A stretch of 64,000 nt of DNA from Lutimaribacter_A marinistellae (GCF_042648365.1 NZ_JBHRXI010000010.1:62001-126000), one strand, 5' to 3'. Shown: positions 51,216 through 60,116, numbered from the stretch's first letter. Translations and numbers: made by a program. The notes: generated by a model from the sequence alone, not told the origin.

Positions 51216-51875
51216 ATGCTTGAGTTCGACAATGTCAGCAAGTCCTTTTGGACCGGGTCGCACCGCAAGGTGATTCTGGACCGTGTGTCGTTCCGGGTCG
51301 AACTCGGCCGGTCACTCGGCGTGCTGGCGCCTAATGGCACTGGCAAGACGACGCTGATCAACATGATGGCTGGCCTTGAAAAGCCTGACGAGGGCGTGGT
51401 CCGGCGCGAGTGCAATATCTCTTTCCCACTGGGCTTCATGGGTGGCGTCGTCGGTCGGATCTCGGCCATGGAGAACTCGCGCTACATCGCGAAGCTTTAC
51501 GGAATGGACCCCGATTACGTTGAGGCGTATTGCCGCTGGCTGTGCGATCTGGGCGAGTATTTCGACCAACCTCTGGGGACTTACTCCTCGGGTATGCGGG
51601 CGCGATTTTCATTCGCGCTGATGCTTGCGCTGGATTTTGACATGTACCTGATCGACGAGGGGATGCCGGCGTCGACCGACGTGGAATTCAATCGCAAGGC
51701 AGGTTCGATCCTCGAGGAGCGGCTGCGGACGACCACGATCGTGATCGTGTCGCACAGCCCTGCGGTGCTGGAGAAATTCGCCCGCCAGGCGGCGGTGTTG
51801 TTGGACGGGCAGCTTTACATGTTCGATACCTTGGAAGAAGCGAGACAGCTCTATGACTACCAAACCCAAGGCTAA
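51216..51875 (+). CDS. Capsular polysaccharide export ABC ATPase (KpsT-like)
   Basis: 219 residues, short as in KpsT/Wzt. Walker A GVLAPNGTGKTTL, ABC signature YSSGMRAR, Walker B DMYLIDEGMPA, and a switch His in IVSHSPAVLEKF. It energises export of capsular or other surface polysaccharide with a membrane partner. The start at ATG 51216 (MLEFDNVSKSFW) is normal for the family; the in-frame ATG 51183 is less likely. It overlaps the kpsE-like gene by 23 bases. No KpsM-type permease gene lies beside it. Confidence 0.88.
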   Translation: MLEFDNVSKSFWTGSHRKVILDRVSFRVELGRSLGVLAPNGTGKTTLINMMAGLEKPDEGVVRRECNISFPLGFMGGVVGRISAMENSRYIAKLYGMDPDYVEAYCRWLCDLGEYFDQPLGTYSSGMRARFSFALMLALDFDMYLIDEGMPASTDVEFNRKAGSILEERLRTTTIVIVSHSPAVLEKFARQAAVLLDGQLYMFDTLEEARQLYDYQTQG

Positions 51876-53568
51876 GAAATTTCGTATCCGCCGCAGCACC
51901 GGAGGCACAGCCGCTGCCGCGACCAGTGGAACCGGCGCCGTCAGGGCCACTGATGCCACAGCGCCCCAGGCAGGTCATGGCAGTCAGCCCTTGCGGTTGG
52001 CAGCGTCGAGCAATGCGAGCGAGGCACAACAATCCGGGGCGGCCGCCAGCCGGCCACGACCCGATTCCGCGCAAGCCGGCATGCAGGGGCAAGTCTCGTC
52101 CCCGAAAGAAGCCGCCATCGATGCCGAGATCGACGCCATCAAGCGCGAGGGCCTGACCGGTCGGCAACTGCGTATGGCCCGGCGTCTTGCCCAGAAACAC
52201 AACCTTCCCGCGACTTCGGATTACGACGCGGTACGCCTGCTGCGAAAGCAGGGCGTTGATCCATTGCAACGCACCAACATGCTTGACCTCGTGGTTTCCA
52301 AAGACGGCGAAACCAAGCCCGAAGCGCCGGAAGCCAAAAAGGAGGCGAAGAAGATCCAGCTTCCGCAAACGGTTGATCCGGCACGCACGACCCTGCCCTC
52401 GACCGACATGAGCCCGGCCCAGCGGCGCGAGATCGAGATCGGCCAGATCCAGCGCGACATCGCCCGTCGCCGGCGCCGCAAGATGCTGCTGCTGCTCACG
52501 CGGCTTGCGTTCTTCGTGCTGCTGCCAACGATGATCGTCGGCTGGTACTATTTCCGTGTGGCTACACCGATGTATGCCAGCAAGTCGGAATTCGTGATCC
52601 TGCAAGCTGACGGTTCGCTGGGCAGCGTAGGCGGATTCTTTGCAGGGACGCAATTCGCGACGAGCCAGGACTCGATTTCAGTACAGTCATTCCTGGAATC
52701 GAAGGAAGCGATGCTGCTTCTTGATCGCGATCTGGGCTTCAAGGAGCATTTCCAGCAATCTTGGATCGACCCGATCCAGCGCCTTGCGCCGGACGCCACG
52801 AACGAGGAAGCCTACAAGACCTATAGCCGGATCGTGACGATCGGATACGACCCGACCGAAGGTGTGATCCGGATGGAGGTCGCGGCGACGGATCCGCAAG
52901 TGTCGACGGAGTTCTCCGAGAAGTTGCTGTCCTACGCCGAAGCGCGGGTGAACAACCTTTCCGAGAAGAAGCGCGAAGACCAGATGCGCGAGGCGCGCGC
53001 CAGCTTCGAATCCGCGCAGACCGAGCGGCGCAAGGCCCAGGAGGCACTGGTGACCCTGCAGCAACAGGGTTCGATCCTCGATCCCGAGGGCGTGATCGCC
53101 GGTCTGCGGGCACGGATCAATCAGGTTGAAGTTCAGTTGCAGGAAAAAGAGCTGCAGCTTGCCGCCTTGCTCGACAACGCGCGTCCCAACCAGGCAAAGG
53201 TCGATGGTGCACGCGGCGATGTCGAGCGGCTGCGCAACCTTCTCACCTCGCTCAACGCCGAGATGCTTGATGCATCCAACGGCGAAAACTCTCTGGCGCA
53301 GTTGAGCGTCCGGATCCAGATGGCGCAGGCCGACCTCGCCAGCCGCGACCTAATGCTGCAATCGGCCCTCCAACAGATGGAGACGACGCGGATGGAGGCC
53401 AACCGGCAGGTGCGTTACCTGACGGTCTCGGTCAACCCCGTGCCGAGCGAAGAACCAGACTACCCCCGTGCTTTCGAGAATACGATCCTGGCGTTCCTTG
53501 TGTTCGCGGGCATATACCTGATGATTTCGCTGACCGCCTCGATCCTGCGCGAACAGGTCAGTTCCTGA
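51853..53568 (+). CDS. Capsule export inner-membrane protein (KpsE-like) with long N-terminal extension
   Basis: 571 residues. The first 200 are unusual: a Lys/Arg start (KPKAKKFRIRR), an Ala/Thr-rich part, then a small basic helical piece (GLTGRQLRMARRLAQKHN...VRLLRKQGVDP). A TM helix follows (LLLLTRLAFFVLLPTMIVGWYYF in pieces), a periplasmic domain with SKSEFVILQADGS and a long coiled coil (about 350-500), and a second TM helix (NTILAFLVFAGIYLMISL). This is the polysaccharide co-polymerase topology of KpsE/BexC. It acts with KpsT and an outer-membrane partner, not seen here. It overlaps kpsT. Confidence 0.82.
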   Translation: MTTKPKAKKFRIRRSTGGTAAAATSGTGAVRATDATAPQAGHGSQPLRLAASSNASEAQQSGAAASRPRPDSAQAGMQGQVSSPKEAAIDAEIDAIKREGLTGRQLRMARRLAQKHNLPATSDYDAVRLLRKQGVDPLQRTNMLDLVVSKDGETKPEAPEAKKEAKKIQLPQTVDPARTTLPSTDMSPAQRREIEIGQIQRDIARRRRRKMLLLLTRLAFFVLLPTMIVGWYYFRVATPMYASKSEFVILQADGSLGSVGGFFAGTQFATSQDSISVQSFLESKEAMLLLDRDLGFKEHFQQSWIDPIQRLAPDATNEEAYKTYSRIVTIGYDPTEGVIRMEVAATDPQVSTEFSEKLLSYAEARVNNLSEKKREDQMREARASFESAQTERRKAQEALVTLQQQGSILDPEGVIAGLRARINQVEVQLQEKELQLAALLDNARPNQAKVDGARGDVERLRNLLTSLNAEMLDASNGENSLAQLSVRIQMAQADLASRDLMLQSALQQMETTRMEANRQVRYLTVSVNPVPSEEPDYPRAFENTILAFLVFAGIYLMISLTASILREQVSS

Positions 53569-53573
53569 TCGAC

Positions 53574-53598
53574 ATGGCCCGCCCGACCGGCGGGCCAT
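53574..53598 (+). terminator. Hairpin after the kpsE-like gene
   Basis: ATGGCCCGCC, loop CGACC, GGCGGGCCAT gives a perfect ten-pair stem followed by ATCCTTTT. It lies five bases after the stop and may end the kpsT-kpsE transcript. Confidence 0.7.
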
Positions 53599-53705
53599 AT
53601 CCTTTTGCGCCCCGCACTCACCCAAAGTGCCGTTGCCGCGCGCGGATGCTGTTGCTAAGGCCCGAGGAAGCCGAAATTATCGACAATTGCCCCAGAGGAT
53701 TGCAC

Positions 53706-55202
53706 ATGACCAAGCCGTTTGCCGACGTGACTCCCAACACCTGGAGCTTCCTGCGCGACCCGATGATCAAGCCGACCGGCTTTCGCGAATACGACGCGCG
53801 CTGGAAATACCCCGAAGAGATCAACCTGCCCGGCATGACGGCCCTGGGCCTTGGATTGGGAACGCAGATGCGTCGTCGCGGCATCGCGCCGGTGATCGCT
53901 GTGGGCAATGACTATCGCGATTATTCGCTGTCGATCAAACACGCGCTGATTCTGGGCCTTATGCAGGCGGGGATCGAGGTCAAGGATATCGGGCCCGCGC
54001 TCAGCCCCATGGCCTATTTCGCGCAGTTTCACCTGGACGTTCCCGCAGTTGCAATGGTGACCGCCAGCCACAACCCGAACGGCTGGACCGGGGTAAAGAT
54101 GGGTTTCGACCGGCCCCTGACCCATGGCCCTGACGAGATGGCCGAGCTGCGCGACATCGTGTTGAACGGCGAGGGCGAACCTCATGCCGGCGGCTCATAT
54201 GAATTCGTCGATGGTGTGCGGGAGGCCTATCTCGACGACCTCGTTGGAGATTTCCGCATGTCCCGCCCGTTGAAGGTGGTCTGCGCGACCGGGAACGGCA
54301 CCGCCTCGGCCTTTGCGCCGGAACTGTTCGAGCGTATTGGCGTGGAGGTCGTGCCGAGCCATAACAAGTTGGACTACACCTTCCCCAACTACAATCCGAA
54401 CCCCGAGGCGATGGAGATGCTGCATGACATGGCGGCGACCGTTCGCGAAAGCGGTGCCGATCTGGCACTGGGCTTCGATGGCGATGGCGATCGGTGCGGC
54501 GTGGTCGATGACGAGGGTGAAGAGATCTTTGCCGACAAGGTGGGTGTTATCATGGCACGTGACCTGAGCAAACTGTACCCCGGCTCGACCTTCGTGGCGG
54601 ACGTGAAATCGACCGGCCTGTTCGCCAGCGACCCCGAGCTTAAGAAACACGGCGCGACTGCAGATTACTGGAAGACCGGACACAGCCATATGAAGCGCCG
54701 TGTAAAGGAGCTTGGCGCGCTGGCCGGGTTCGAAAAGTCGGGTCACTATTTCCTGGCCGAGCCCGTCGGGCGCGGCTACGACTGCGGAATGCGCGTAGCG
54801 GTAGAAATCTGCAAGCTGCTGGATCGAAACCCCGACAAGTCCATGTCCGACCTGCGCAAGGATCTGCCGCGTACCTGGTCCACACCGACCATGTCACCGC
54901 ACGCCGCCGATACCGAGAAATACGACATACTTGCACGGCTGGTCGACAAACTGGTCGCACTGGAGGCAGCGGGAGAAAGATTTGCCGGACGCCCCATCAA
55001 GGAGGTTGTTACGGTCAACGGTGCGCGCGTGATCCTCGACAATGGTAGCTGGGGTCTTGTACGCGCCTCATCCAACACGCCGAACCTCGTCGTGGTGTGC
55101 GAGAGCAGCGAAAGCGAAGCGGAAATGCGCGCGATCTTCGAAGCTCTGGACACGGTAATCCGGACGGAGCCGGGCGTGGGCGAATACGATCAGACGATCT
55201 GA
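53706..55202 (+). CDS. Phosphomannomutase/phosphoglucomutase
   Basis: 498 residues of the alpha-D-phosphohexomutase family. Active-site phosphoserine Ser121 in TASHNPNG, metal loop FDGDGDRCGV, sugar-binding loop EKSGHYFLAE and the C-terminal phosphate-binding part ARVILDNGSWGLVRASSNTPN (in pieces). It interconverts hexose 1- and 6-phosphates and supplies precursors such as GDP-mannose or UDP-glucose. Its place behind capsule export genes fits polysaccharide synthesis. Start at ATG 53706. Confidence 0.93.
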   Translation: MTKPFADVTPNTWSFLRDPMIKPTGFREYDARWKYPEEINLPGMTALGLGLGTQMRRRGIAPVIAVGNDYRDYSLSIKHALILGLMQAGIEVKDIGPALSPMAYFAQFHLDVPAVAMVTASHNPNGWTGVKMGFDRPLTHGPDEMAELRDIVLNGEGEPHAGGSYEFVDGVREAYLDDLVGDFRMSRPLKVVCATGNGTASAFAPELFERIGVEVVPSHNKLDYTFPNYNPNPEAMEMLHDMAATVRESGADLALGFDGDGDRCGVVDDEGEEIFADKVGVIMARDLSKLYPGSTFVADVKSTGLFASDPELKKHGATADYWKTGHSHMKRRVKELGALAGFEKSGHYFLAEPVGRGYDCGMRVAVEICKLLDRNPDKSMSDLRKDLPRTWSTPTMSPHAADTEKYDILARLVDKLVALEAAGERFAGRPIKEVVTVNGARVILDNGSWGLVRASSNTPNLVVVCESSESEAEMRAIFEALDTVIRTEPGVGEYDQTI

Positions 55203-55282
55203 GCCAAGGAAAGCGCTGCAGTCGTTCCACGGTGCCGCGCTTACGCGCGGCAAATGATTGTTCGCGCCCGTGCCGGGCGCGG

Positions 55283-55328
55283 GCGAGGCTCTGCCTCGCG
55301 CTCCGGGATATTTTCAGCAAGAGGAAGG
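55283..55328 (+). repeat. Palindrome + CTCCGGGATATTT element, copy D
   Basis: The hairpin GCGAGGC-TCT-GCCTCGC is followed by GCTCCGGGATATTTTC and AGCAAGAGGAAGG. It lies between the mutase gene and the convergent AsmA gene. It is nearly identical to copy A at 14128. Confidence 0.75.
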
Positions 55329-55360
55329 CTGCAAGGTTTTCGCTTGCCCGGACTGGGTTC

Positions 55361-57268
55361 CTAGTCGATCCCGAGAAGGCGGCGCAGGCCCTTGGCCGCT
55401 TCCTCTTCAAGCCGATCCCTGATCAACTCCTCCAAATCATCATCGGGCTTGATATCGCGGTCGAGTTCTTCACCGAGTTTTTGACGCAGCGCGTCCTTGG
55501 CGCGAGTCTCGACCTCTTCGGCACGCACGCCAGCGGCCTTTTCGATGACTTGTGTGAGGTCGGGCCGGATTTTCGGGGCGGCCCAGGGACCGACGATCCG
55601 CACCGGGACCGTCAGACCTTCTCCAGCATTGGCGCGAAGAGCAACCGGTGTAAGCAGGTAGTCGATATCGCGGGCGCCGATGCCTACGCGCCCTTCGCCC
55701 GAAGCCCTGAAGTTATCGAGCAGCATCAACAAATCGTTGTTGATCAAATCGCCCCCGGACATACGGAAGCTGCCCGTGAGGCTGTCGAAGACCGTGGTTC
55801 CACCGCCGCGCTCTCCCTGCCCCATGAGGGCGTCCAGGTCGAGGCCGGAAATCACGCCGCGACCCATTTGCAGACCTCCTGCCCCGGAAAGAGAGCGCAT
55901 GATCGCTGCTTCGCTTTGGCCGATGCCGAGAAACTCCAGTTGGCCGGACGCGGTACCAGACAGGCGCGAGATACCGGCGGCGACTGCCAGAGCCTCTTTC
56001 ATTTCGATGTTTTCGGCAGAGATCTTGCCACCGACCGACAAACCATTGCGGTTGTTGGCAACCAGTTGACCCCGAAGCGTCCCCCGGAAGATCGATACCG
56101 GATCGAGTTGCAGAACAGCCCGCGCCCGGTCGATGGTCAATGTCGCGCGCGTCTCGCCCAACTGAGCGAAATGTGTTTTGATGGACCGCGCCGACAACGA
56201 GATGGTTCCATCAAGCTGCGCAAGTGCAGAGGCATCTATTGGGCGATCCGACCATCCGGACTTGGTGCCCGTTGCCGCCGCAGCCGTTTTGGAAGATCCC
56301 AGGCCAGTGAGGTCAAGCCGGTCTGCCTGCAACGCGGCATTGATGACCGGTTTTGTCCCCAAGGTGATGTCGGCGCCGCCCTGCAAGGTATTCTCGCCAA
56401 ACCCGATCCCCAAATCACGCAGTGAAAGCCGGTTGCCCGTGCGCGTCACCTGCGCTGACAACCTTGTTTCCTCGTTCAACCCCTCCGCGAAGTCTGGTAC
56501 ATCGTACCCGGTCAATCGGATCAGGTCACCCACATCCGATGACAGTAGCGTGGCAGCGCCCTGAATCGCGCCCTCCGCATCCAGGCGCCCGTCGAATTCA
56601 AACCGGCTGTCGTTCAGCCGCGCTTTCATTCCAAGGCCACTGGTTCCTCCCTGTGCATAGGCGGCAGGGTTCGAAAGCGTGATATCGGCCCGAATGGGCA
56701 TTCCCTCATGCACGAACTGCAGCTCGGCGGATAGTGGGCCGGAGGTGTCCGGCCAATTCGCACGGATCGTCACGCCTTGCCGATCGAAGATTTTCCGCCC
56801 CCCCTCGGTCAGGATGATATGAGCGTTTTCGAACGTCAGGTGTTGAAGCGTGACTGAGCGCTGCGCGGCAGGCTTTTCTCTACCCGGCTGTTCAGCGATC
56901 CAGTTCGCCGCATCTGCTTGCCGCTCCAAGCGCAGCACCGGGTTGCGGGCGATGAGGCTCTCGATCTCGATTGAACCTTGCAGAAGGCTTGCCGCCTGAA
57001 TTGCGATGGACATTTCTTCGGCGAAAAGCATCGGATCGGGCCCTGCCCAAGGTGCGTTGCCGATTTTCACAGCACCGGTTTCCAGCCCCAGAACTGGCCA
57101 AAGAATGATCCGCGCGTTGCCTGTAATTTCCACGCTGCGCCCGGTGCGCGCCGTCAATTGATCCGAGATCACCCTGGCCAACCGGTCCGAAGGCATAAGG
57201 AACAGCGCCCCGATCACGATTGCGACGGTTACGAGTAGGATTGCTGAAAAGCGAATGAGAAACCGCAC
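55361..57268 (-). CDS. AsmA-family protein
   Basis: 635 residues. One N-terminal TM helix (ILLVTVAIVIGALFLMP) and then a beta-rich periplasmic body with the family opening VISDQLTARTGRSVEITGNA (two parts) and a typical C-terminal stretch with GAGGLQMGRGVISGLDLDALM (two parts). AsmA-like proteins bridge inner and outer membrane lipid transport, but the exact role of each is unknown. The C-terminus is Glu/Arg-rich. It is divergent from rimO and convergent with the mutase gene. Confidence 0.88.
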   Translation of the reverse strand: MRFLIRFSAILLVTVAIVIGALFLMPSDRLARVISDQLTARTGRSVEITGNARIILWPVLGLETGAVKIGNAPWAGPDPMLFAEEMSIAIQAASLLQGSIEIESLIARNPVLRLERQADAANWIAEQPGREKPAAQRSVTLQHLTFENAHIILTEGGRKIFDRQGVTIRANWPDTSGPLSAELQFVHEGMPIRADITLSNPAAYAQGGTSGLGMKARLNDSRFEFDGRLDAEGAIQGAATLLSSDVGDLIRLTGYDVPDFAEGLNEETRLSAQVTRTGNRLSLRDLGIGFGENTLQGGADITLGTKPVINAALQADRLDLTGLGSSKTAAAATGTKSGWSDRPIDASALAQLDGTISLSARSIKTHFAQLGETRATLTIDRARAVLQLDPVSIFRGTLRGQLVANNRNGLSVGGKISAENIEMKEALAVAAGISRLSGTASGQLEFLGIGQSEAAIMRSLSGAGGLQMGRGVISGLDLDALMGQGERGGGTTVFDSLTGSFRMSGGDLINNDLLMLLDNFRASGEGRVGIGARDIDYLLTPVALRANAGEGLTVPVRIVGPWAAPKIRPDLTQVIEKAAGVRAEEVETRAKDALRQKLGEELDRDIKPDDDLEELIRDRLEEEAAKGLRRLLGID

Positions 57269-57364
57269 TAACTGCTCCTTGCCTTTTTTGCCGACAGCTT
57301 ACGCCAGATCTCAAGGCACGTCTGCACAATTGCAAGCATGGCGAGAGCACTCTATATGCCGCGC

Positions 57365-58753
57365 ATGAGCACGAACCCCCCGAGCCTCCGCCCCGATCTT
57401 GCGCCCGCTGCCCGCGTGGACGACAGCCGCCGTGATGGCCAGCCAACCATTGGCATGGTTTCACTGGGCTGCCCCAAGGCCCTGGTGGATAGCGAACGCA
57501 TACTCACGCGCCTGCGCGCCGAGGGTTATGGCGTCTCGCCCGACTATGCCGGGGCAGACGCCGTGATCGTGAACACCTGCGGGTTCCTTGACAGCGCCAA
57601 GGCCGAAAGCCTCGAAGCCATCGGGGAAGCACTGGTAGAGAATGGGCGGGTGATCGTGACCGGGTGCCTTGGAGCAGAACCCGAATACATTACCGGCGTT
57701 CATCCGCGCGTGCTCGCAGTAACCGGGCCGCATCAATACGAGCAGGTGCTGGATGCCGTTCATCAGGCCGTGCCCCCCTCACCTGATCCTTTCGTGGACC
57801 TGCTGCCCGCTTCGGGGATCAAGCTGACGCCGCGCCATTTCAGCTACCTCAAGATTTCAGAGGGCTGCAATCACAAGTGCAAGTTCTGCATCATCCCCGA
57901 CATGCGTGGCAAGCTGGTCAGCAGACCTGCGCATGCGATTCTTCGGGAGGCGGAAAAACTTGTGGATAACGGGGTGAAAGAGCTTCTGGTTATCTCACAG
58001 GATACAAGCGCTTACGGGTTGGACCGAAAGTATGACAAGAACCTGTGGAAAAACCACGAGGTCCGCAGCCATATCACCGATCTCTCGCGCGAGTTGGCGC
58101 AGCTGGGTGCATGGGTGCGGCTGCACTATGTCTACCCCTATCCGCATGTGCGCGAACTGATCCCGTTGATGGCCGAGGCTGGGTCGAACCTCTTGCCTTA
58201 TCTCGACATTCCGTTCCAGCATGCGCATCCTGACACTCTCAAACGCATGGCTCGTCCGGCGGCGGCAGCGCGAACGCTTGATGAGATCAGGGCATGGCGC
58301 GACATCTGTCCAGATATCACCCTGCGGTCCACCTTCATCGTCGGCTACCCGGGGGAAACAGAGGCCGAGTTTCAAACACTGCTGGACTGGCTGGACGAAG
58401 CGCAGTTGGATCGCGTTGGATGTTTCAAATATGAAAACGTGGCAGGCGCAAGGTCGAACGAACTTCCCGATCATGTTCCAGAAGAGCAAAAGCAGGAGCG
58501 GTGGGAACGCTTCATGGAGAAGGCGCAGGCCATTTCCGAAGCGAAGTTGCAGGCCAAACTTGGCAAAACGGTTGAAGTCATTGTCGATGCCGTTGATGGC
58601 GAGGCCGCGACCTGCAGGACCAAGGCCGACGCGCCCGAGATCGACGGCAACCTGTTCATCGACGAAGGGTTCGAAGACCTGAGACCCGGCGATATCCTGA
58701 CCGTCGAAGTAGATGAGGCCGGGGAATATGATCTTTGGGGTAGACGAGTCTGA
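57365..58753 (+). CDS. rimO: Ribosomal protein S12 methylthiotransferase
   Basis: 462 residues. It adds a methylthio group to Asp of S12 using two iron-sulfur clusters and SAM. The N-terminal cluster Cys are in LGCPKALVD, NTCGFLD and TGCLG. The radical SAM motif is CNHKCKFC, and the C-terminal TRAM domain ends with EYDLWGRRV. Start ATG 57365 gives MSTNPPSLRP; upstream in-frame ATGs at 57338 and 57356 are possible but less conserved. It is divergent from the AsmA gene. Confidence 0.95.
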   Translation: MSTNPPSLRPDLAPAARVDDSRRDGQPTIGMVSLGCPKALVDSERILTRLRAEGYGVSPDYAGADAVIVNTCGFLDSAKAESLEAIGEALVENGRVIVTGCLGAEPEYITGVHPRVLAVTGPHQYEQVLDAVHQAVPPSPDPFVDLLPASGIKLTPRHFSYLKISEGCNHKCKFCIIPDMRGKLVSRPAHAILREAEKLVDNGVKELLVISQDTSAYGLDRKYDKNLWKNHEVRSHITDLSRELAQLGAWVRLHYVYPYPHVRELIPLMAEAGSNLLPYLDIPFQHAHPDTLKRMARPAAAARTLDEIRAWRDICPDITLRSTFIVGYPGETEAEFQTLLDWLDEAQLDRVGCFKYENVAGARSNELPDHVPEEQKQERWERFMEKAQAISEAKLQAKLGKTVEVIVDAVDGEAATCRTKADAPEIDGNLFIDEGFEDLRPGDILTVEVDEAGEYDLWGRRV

Positions 58754-58882
58754 CCTATCCACAGGCTGTGGACAGCTGGATTCTCCTTGCCTTGCGCGCA
58801 GCTTGGAGAGCCTTGGTCGGACATCACTTTAGGTTCGATCAGTCTCACTGGCCGAGTCGGATGCGCGCACTAGTTTCGGCAC

Positions 58883-59284
58883 ATGACGGAAACGACCAAA
58901 ACCCGCGTCCTATACAACGCCGAGTGCCCGATCTGCAATTTCGAGATCGGCCACTATCGCAACCATGCCGAGGCCAGCGACCTGCCAATCCGGTTCGACG
59001 ATCTGAACACCGCAGATCTGACCCATTGGGGCCTGAGCAGGGATGATGCCGCAAAGCGGCTGTATGTCGTCAAGAACGGCGAAATGCGCGGCGGCATCGA
59101 TGGGTTCCTGCTACTTTGGGCAGAGATGCCGCGCTATCGCTGGCTGGGACGAGTCGTCGGGCTGCCGGGAGTCAAACAGGTGGCAAGCCTGACTTATGAT
59201 TTCGTATTGGCTCCTGCGATCTACCGCTGGCACCGCTTGCGAAAACAACGCCTTAGCGCAAACGGTTCAACGCGTCGGCATTGA
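58883..59284 (+). CDS. DCC-family thiol protein (DUF393)
   Basis: 133 residues. The CxxC motif is in YNAECPICNFEI near residues 11-22, with a DDLNTADL acid region and WLGRVVGLPGVK late. DCC proteins are predicted thiol-disulfide oxidoreductases, related to thioredoxin folds. No partner is visible. Its end overlaps by 32 bases with the end of a convergent DUF6455-like gene. The start ATG 58883 fits the family. Confidence 0.85.
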   Translation: MTETTKTRVLYNAECPICNFEIGHYRNHAEASDLPIRFDDLNTADLTHWGLSRDDAAKRLYVVKNGEMRGGIDGFLLLWAEMPRYRWLGRVVGLPGVKQVASLTYDFVLAPAIYRWHRLRKQRLSANGSTRRH

Positions 59285-59510
59285 CACAGTCGCGCGGGGC
59301 CTCCTTTGCCTGGGCTGCTTGGTGTGCAAGCCAAAGCTGACAATTTCCAGCGCAATCAGAGCCGCGACACCGCGCCACCATGTCGGCATAACCCTCAGCA
59401 GTAAGGCGCCCTTGGGCCATTGCATCGGTCAAAGATATGCCCATGGCGCGAGCCACTCCGCGCGTCAAAAAGAAATGATGATCAATAGCCCCAAGACCCT
59501 GAACGATCAT
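59253..59510 (-). CDS. Small Cys-rich DUF6455-like protein, third of three
   Basis: 85 residues. It shares with the two upstream genes a helical start (VARAMGISLTDAMAQGRL) and a Cys region CRGSDCAGNCQLWL, then a last Cys in APRDCVNADAL. In this copy the second Cys is replaced by Ser and a new Cys lies two residues on. It overlaps the preceding gene by ATGA, and its 3' end overlaps the convergent DCC gene. A longer open frame to 59663 is antisense-like and rejected. Function unknown; a metal or Fe-S site is possible. Confidence 0.65.
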   Translation of the reverse strand: MIVQGLGAIDHHFFLTRGVARAMGISLTDAMAQGRLTAEGYADMVARCRGSDCAGNCQLWLAHQAAQAKEAPRDCVNADALNRLR

Positions 59511-59776
59511 TGCCGCATCTCCTGACCAGCTTTGAGCGCGGCAAAGCGTGCGCGGTTCGGACATGTTGCCGGCACAGTCGCTGCTATTTCGTGCTCGTCC
59601 AGCCAGCCCGGGCATCGTTCGGACCATTGGCAACCGCGACAGGTTTGAACCATGTGTGCCCACTCATCTTGGCTCAGCCGCCCATCATCATACGCGTCGA
59701 CCAGGTCAGTTCCCGTCGATTTTGCCATGCGCATGACAAGGCGAAGGTGATGCATCAGGGATCCCAGAGGGCGCAT
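59507..59776 (-). CDS. Small Cys-rich DUF6455-like protein, second of three
   Basis: 89 residues. A helical N-terminus (MAKSTGTDLVDAYDDGRLSQDEW) in pieces, then CRGCQWSERCPGWLDEH (Cys-x2-Cys-x5-Cys-x2-Trp) and a last Cys in VPATCPNRARF. The four Cys could hold a metal or cluster. It starts 15 bases after the third-gene-in-line stop (59792) and overlaps the next by ATGA. Function unknown; the family is seen mainly in Rhodobacterales. Confidence 0.7.
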   Translation of the reverse strand: MRPLGSLMHHLRLVMRMAKSTGTDLVDAYDDGRLSQDEWAHMVQTCRGCQWSERCPGWLDEHEIAATVPATCPNRARFAALKAGQEMRQ

Positions 59777-59791
59777 ATCGGCCTCCTCATT

Positions 59792-60043
59792 TCATGGAAT
59801 CAGGCGAGTGAACAGATCTTGGTTTCGGCAGTATTCCGGGGTTCGCTCGGCCTTTCGTGTCTCCTCCAGCCAACCGGCGCAGTGCCCTGGATTGGTGCAA
59901 GCGGTGCAACTGAGTACGGCCTCCGACACCTCGTCCATAGAGACGTCGCCATTCAGGGCCGCCTCTTGCAAGTCGATCCCGAGCGTAGTGGCCATCCCGT
60001 CGACGAGATGGGCGTGATGCTTAATCTGATCTCGGCTGGGCAT
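59792..60043 (-). CDS. Small Cys-rich DUF6455-like protein, first of three
   Basis: 83 residues. A helical start (KHHAHLVDGMATTLGIDLQE), then CTACTNPGHCAGWLEE, again Cys-x2-Cys-x5-Cys-x2-Trp, and a last Cys in TPEYCRNQDLF. It is the promoter-proximal gene of the three. Its paralogues follow directly. Function unknown. Confidence 0.7.
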   Translation of the reverse strand: MPSRDQIKHHAHLVDGMATTLGIDLQEAALNGDVSMDEVSEAVLSCTACTNPGHCAGWLEETRKAERTPEYCRNQDLFTRLIP

Positions 60044-60116
60044 GGCACTGTCCTCTGGTTCGCGCAGTTGTTGCCCTCACGATAGAAGTGCCTTGGAGGA
60101 TTGCCATTGATGCAGG

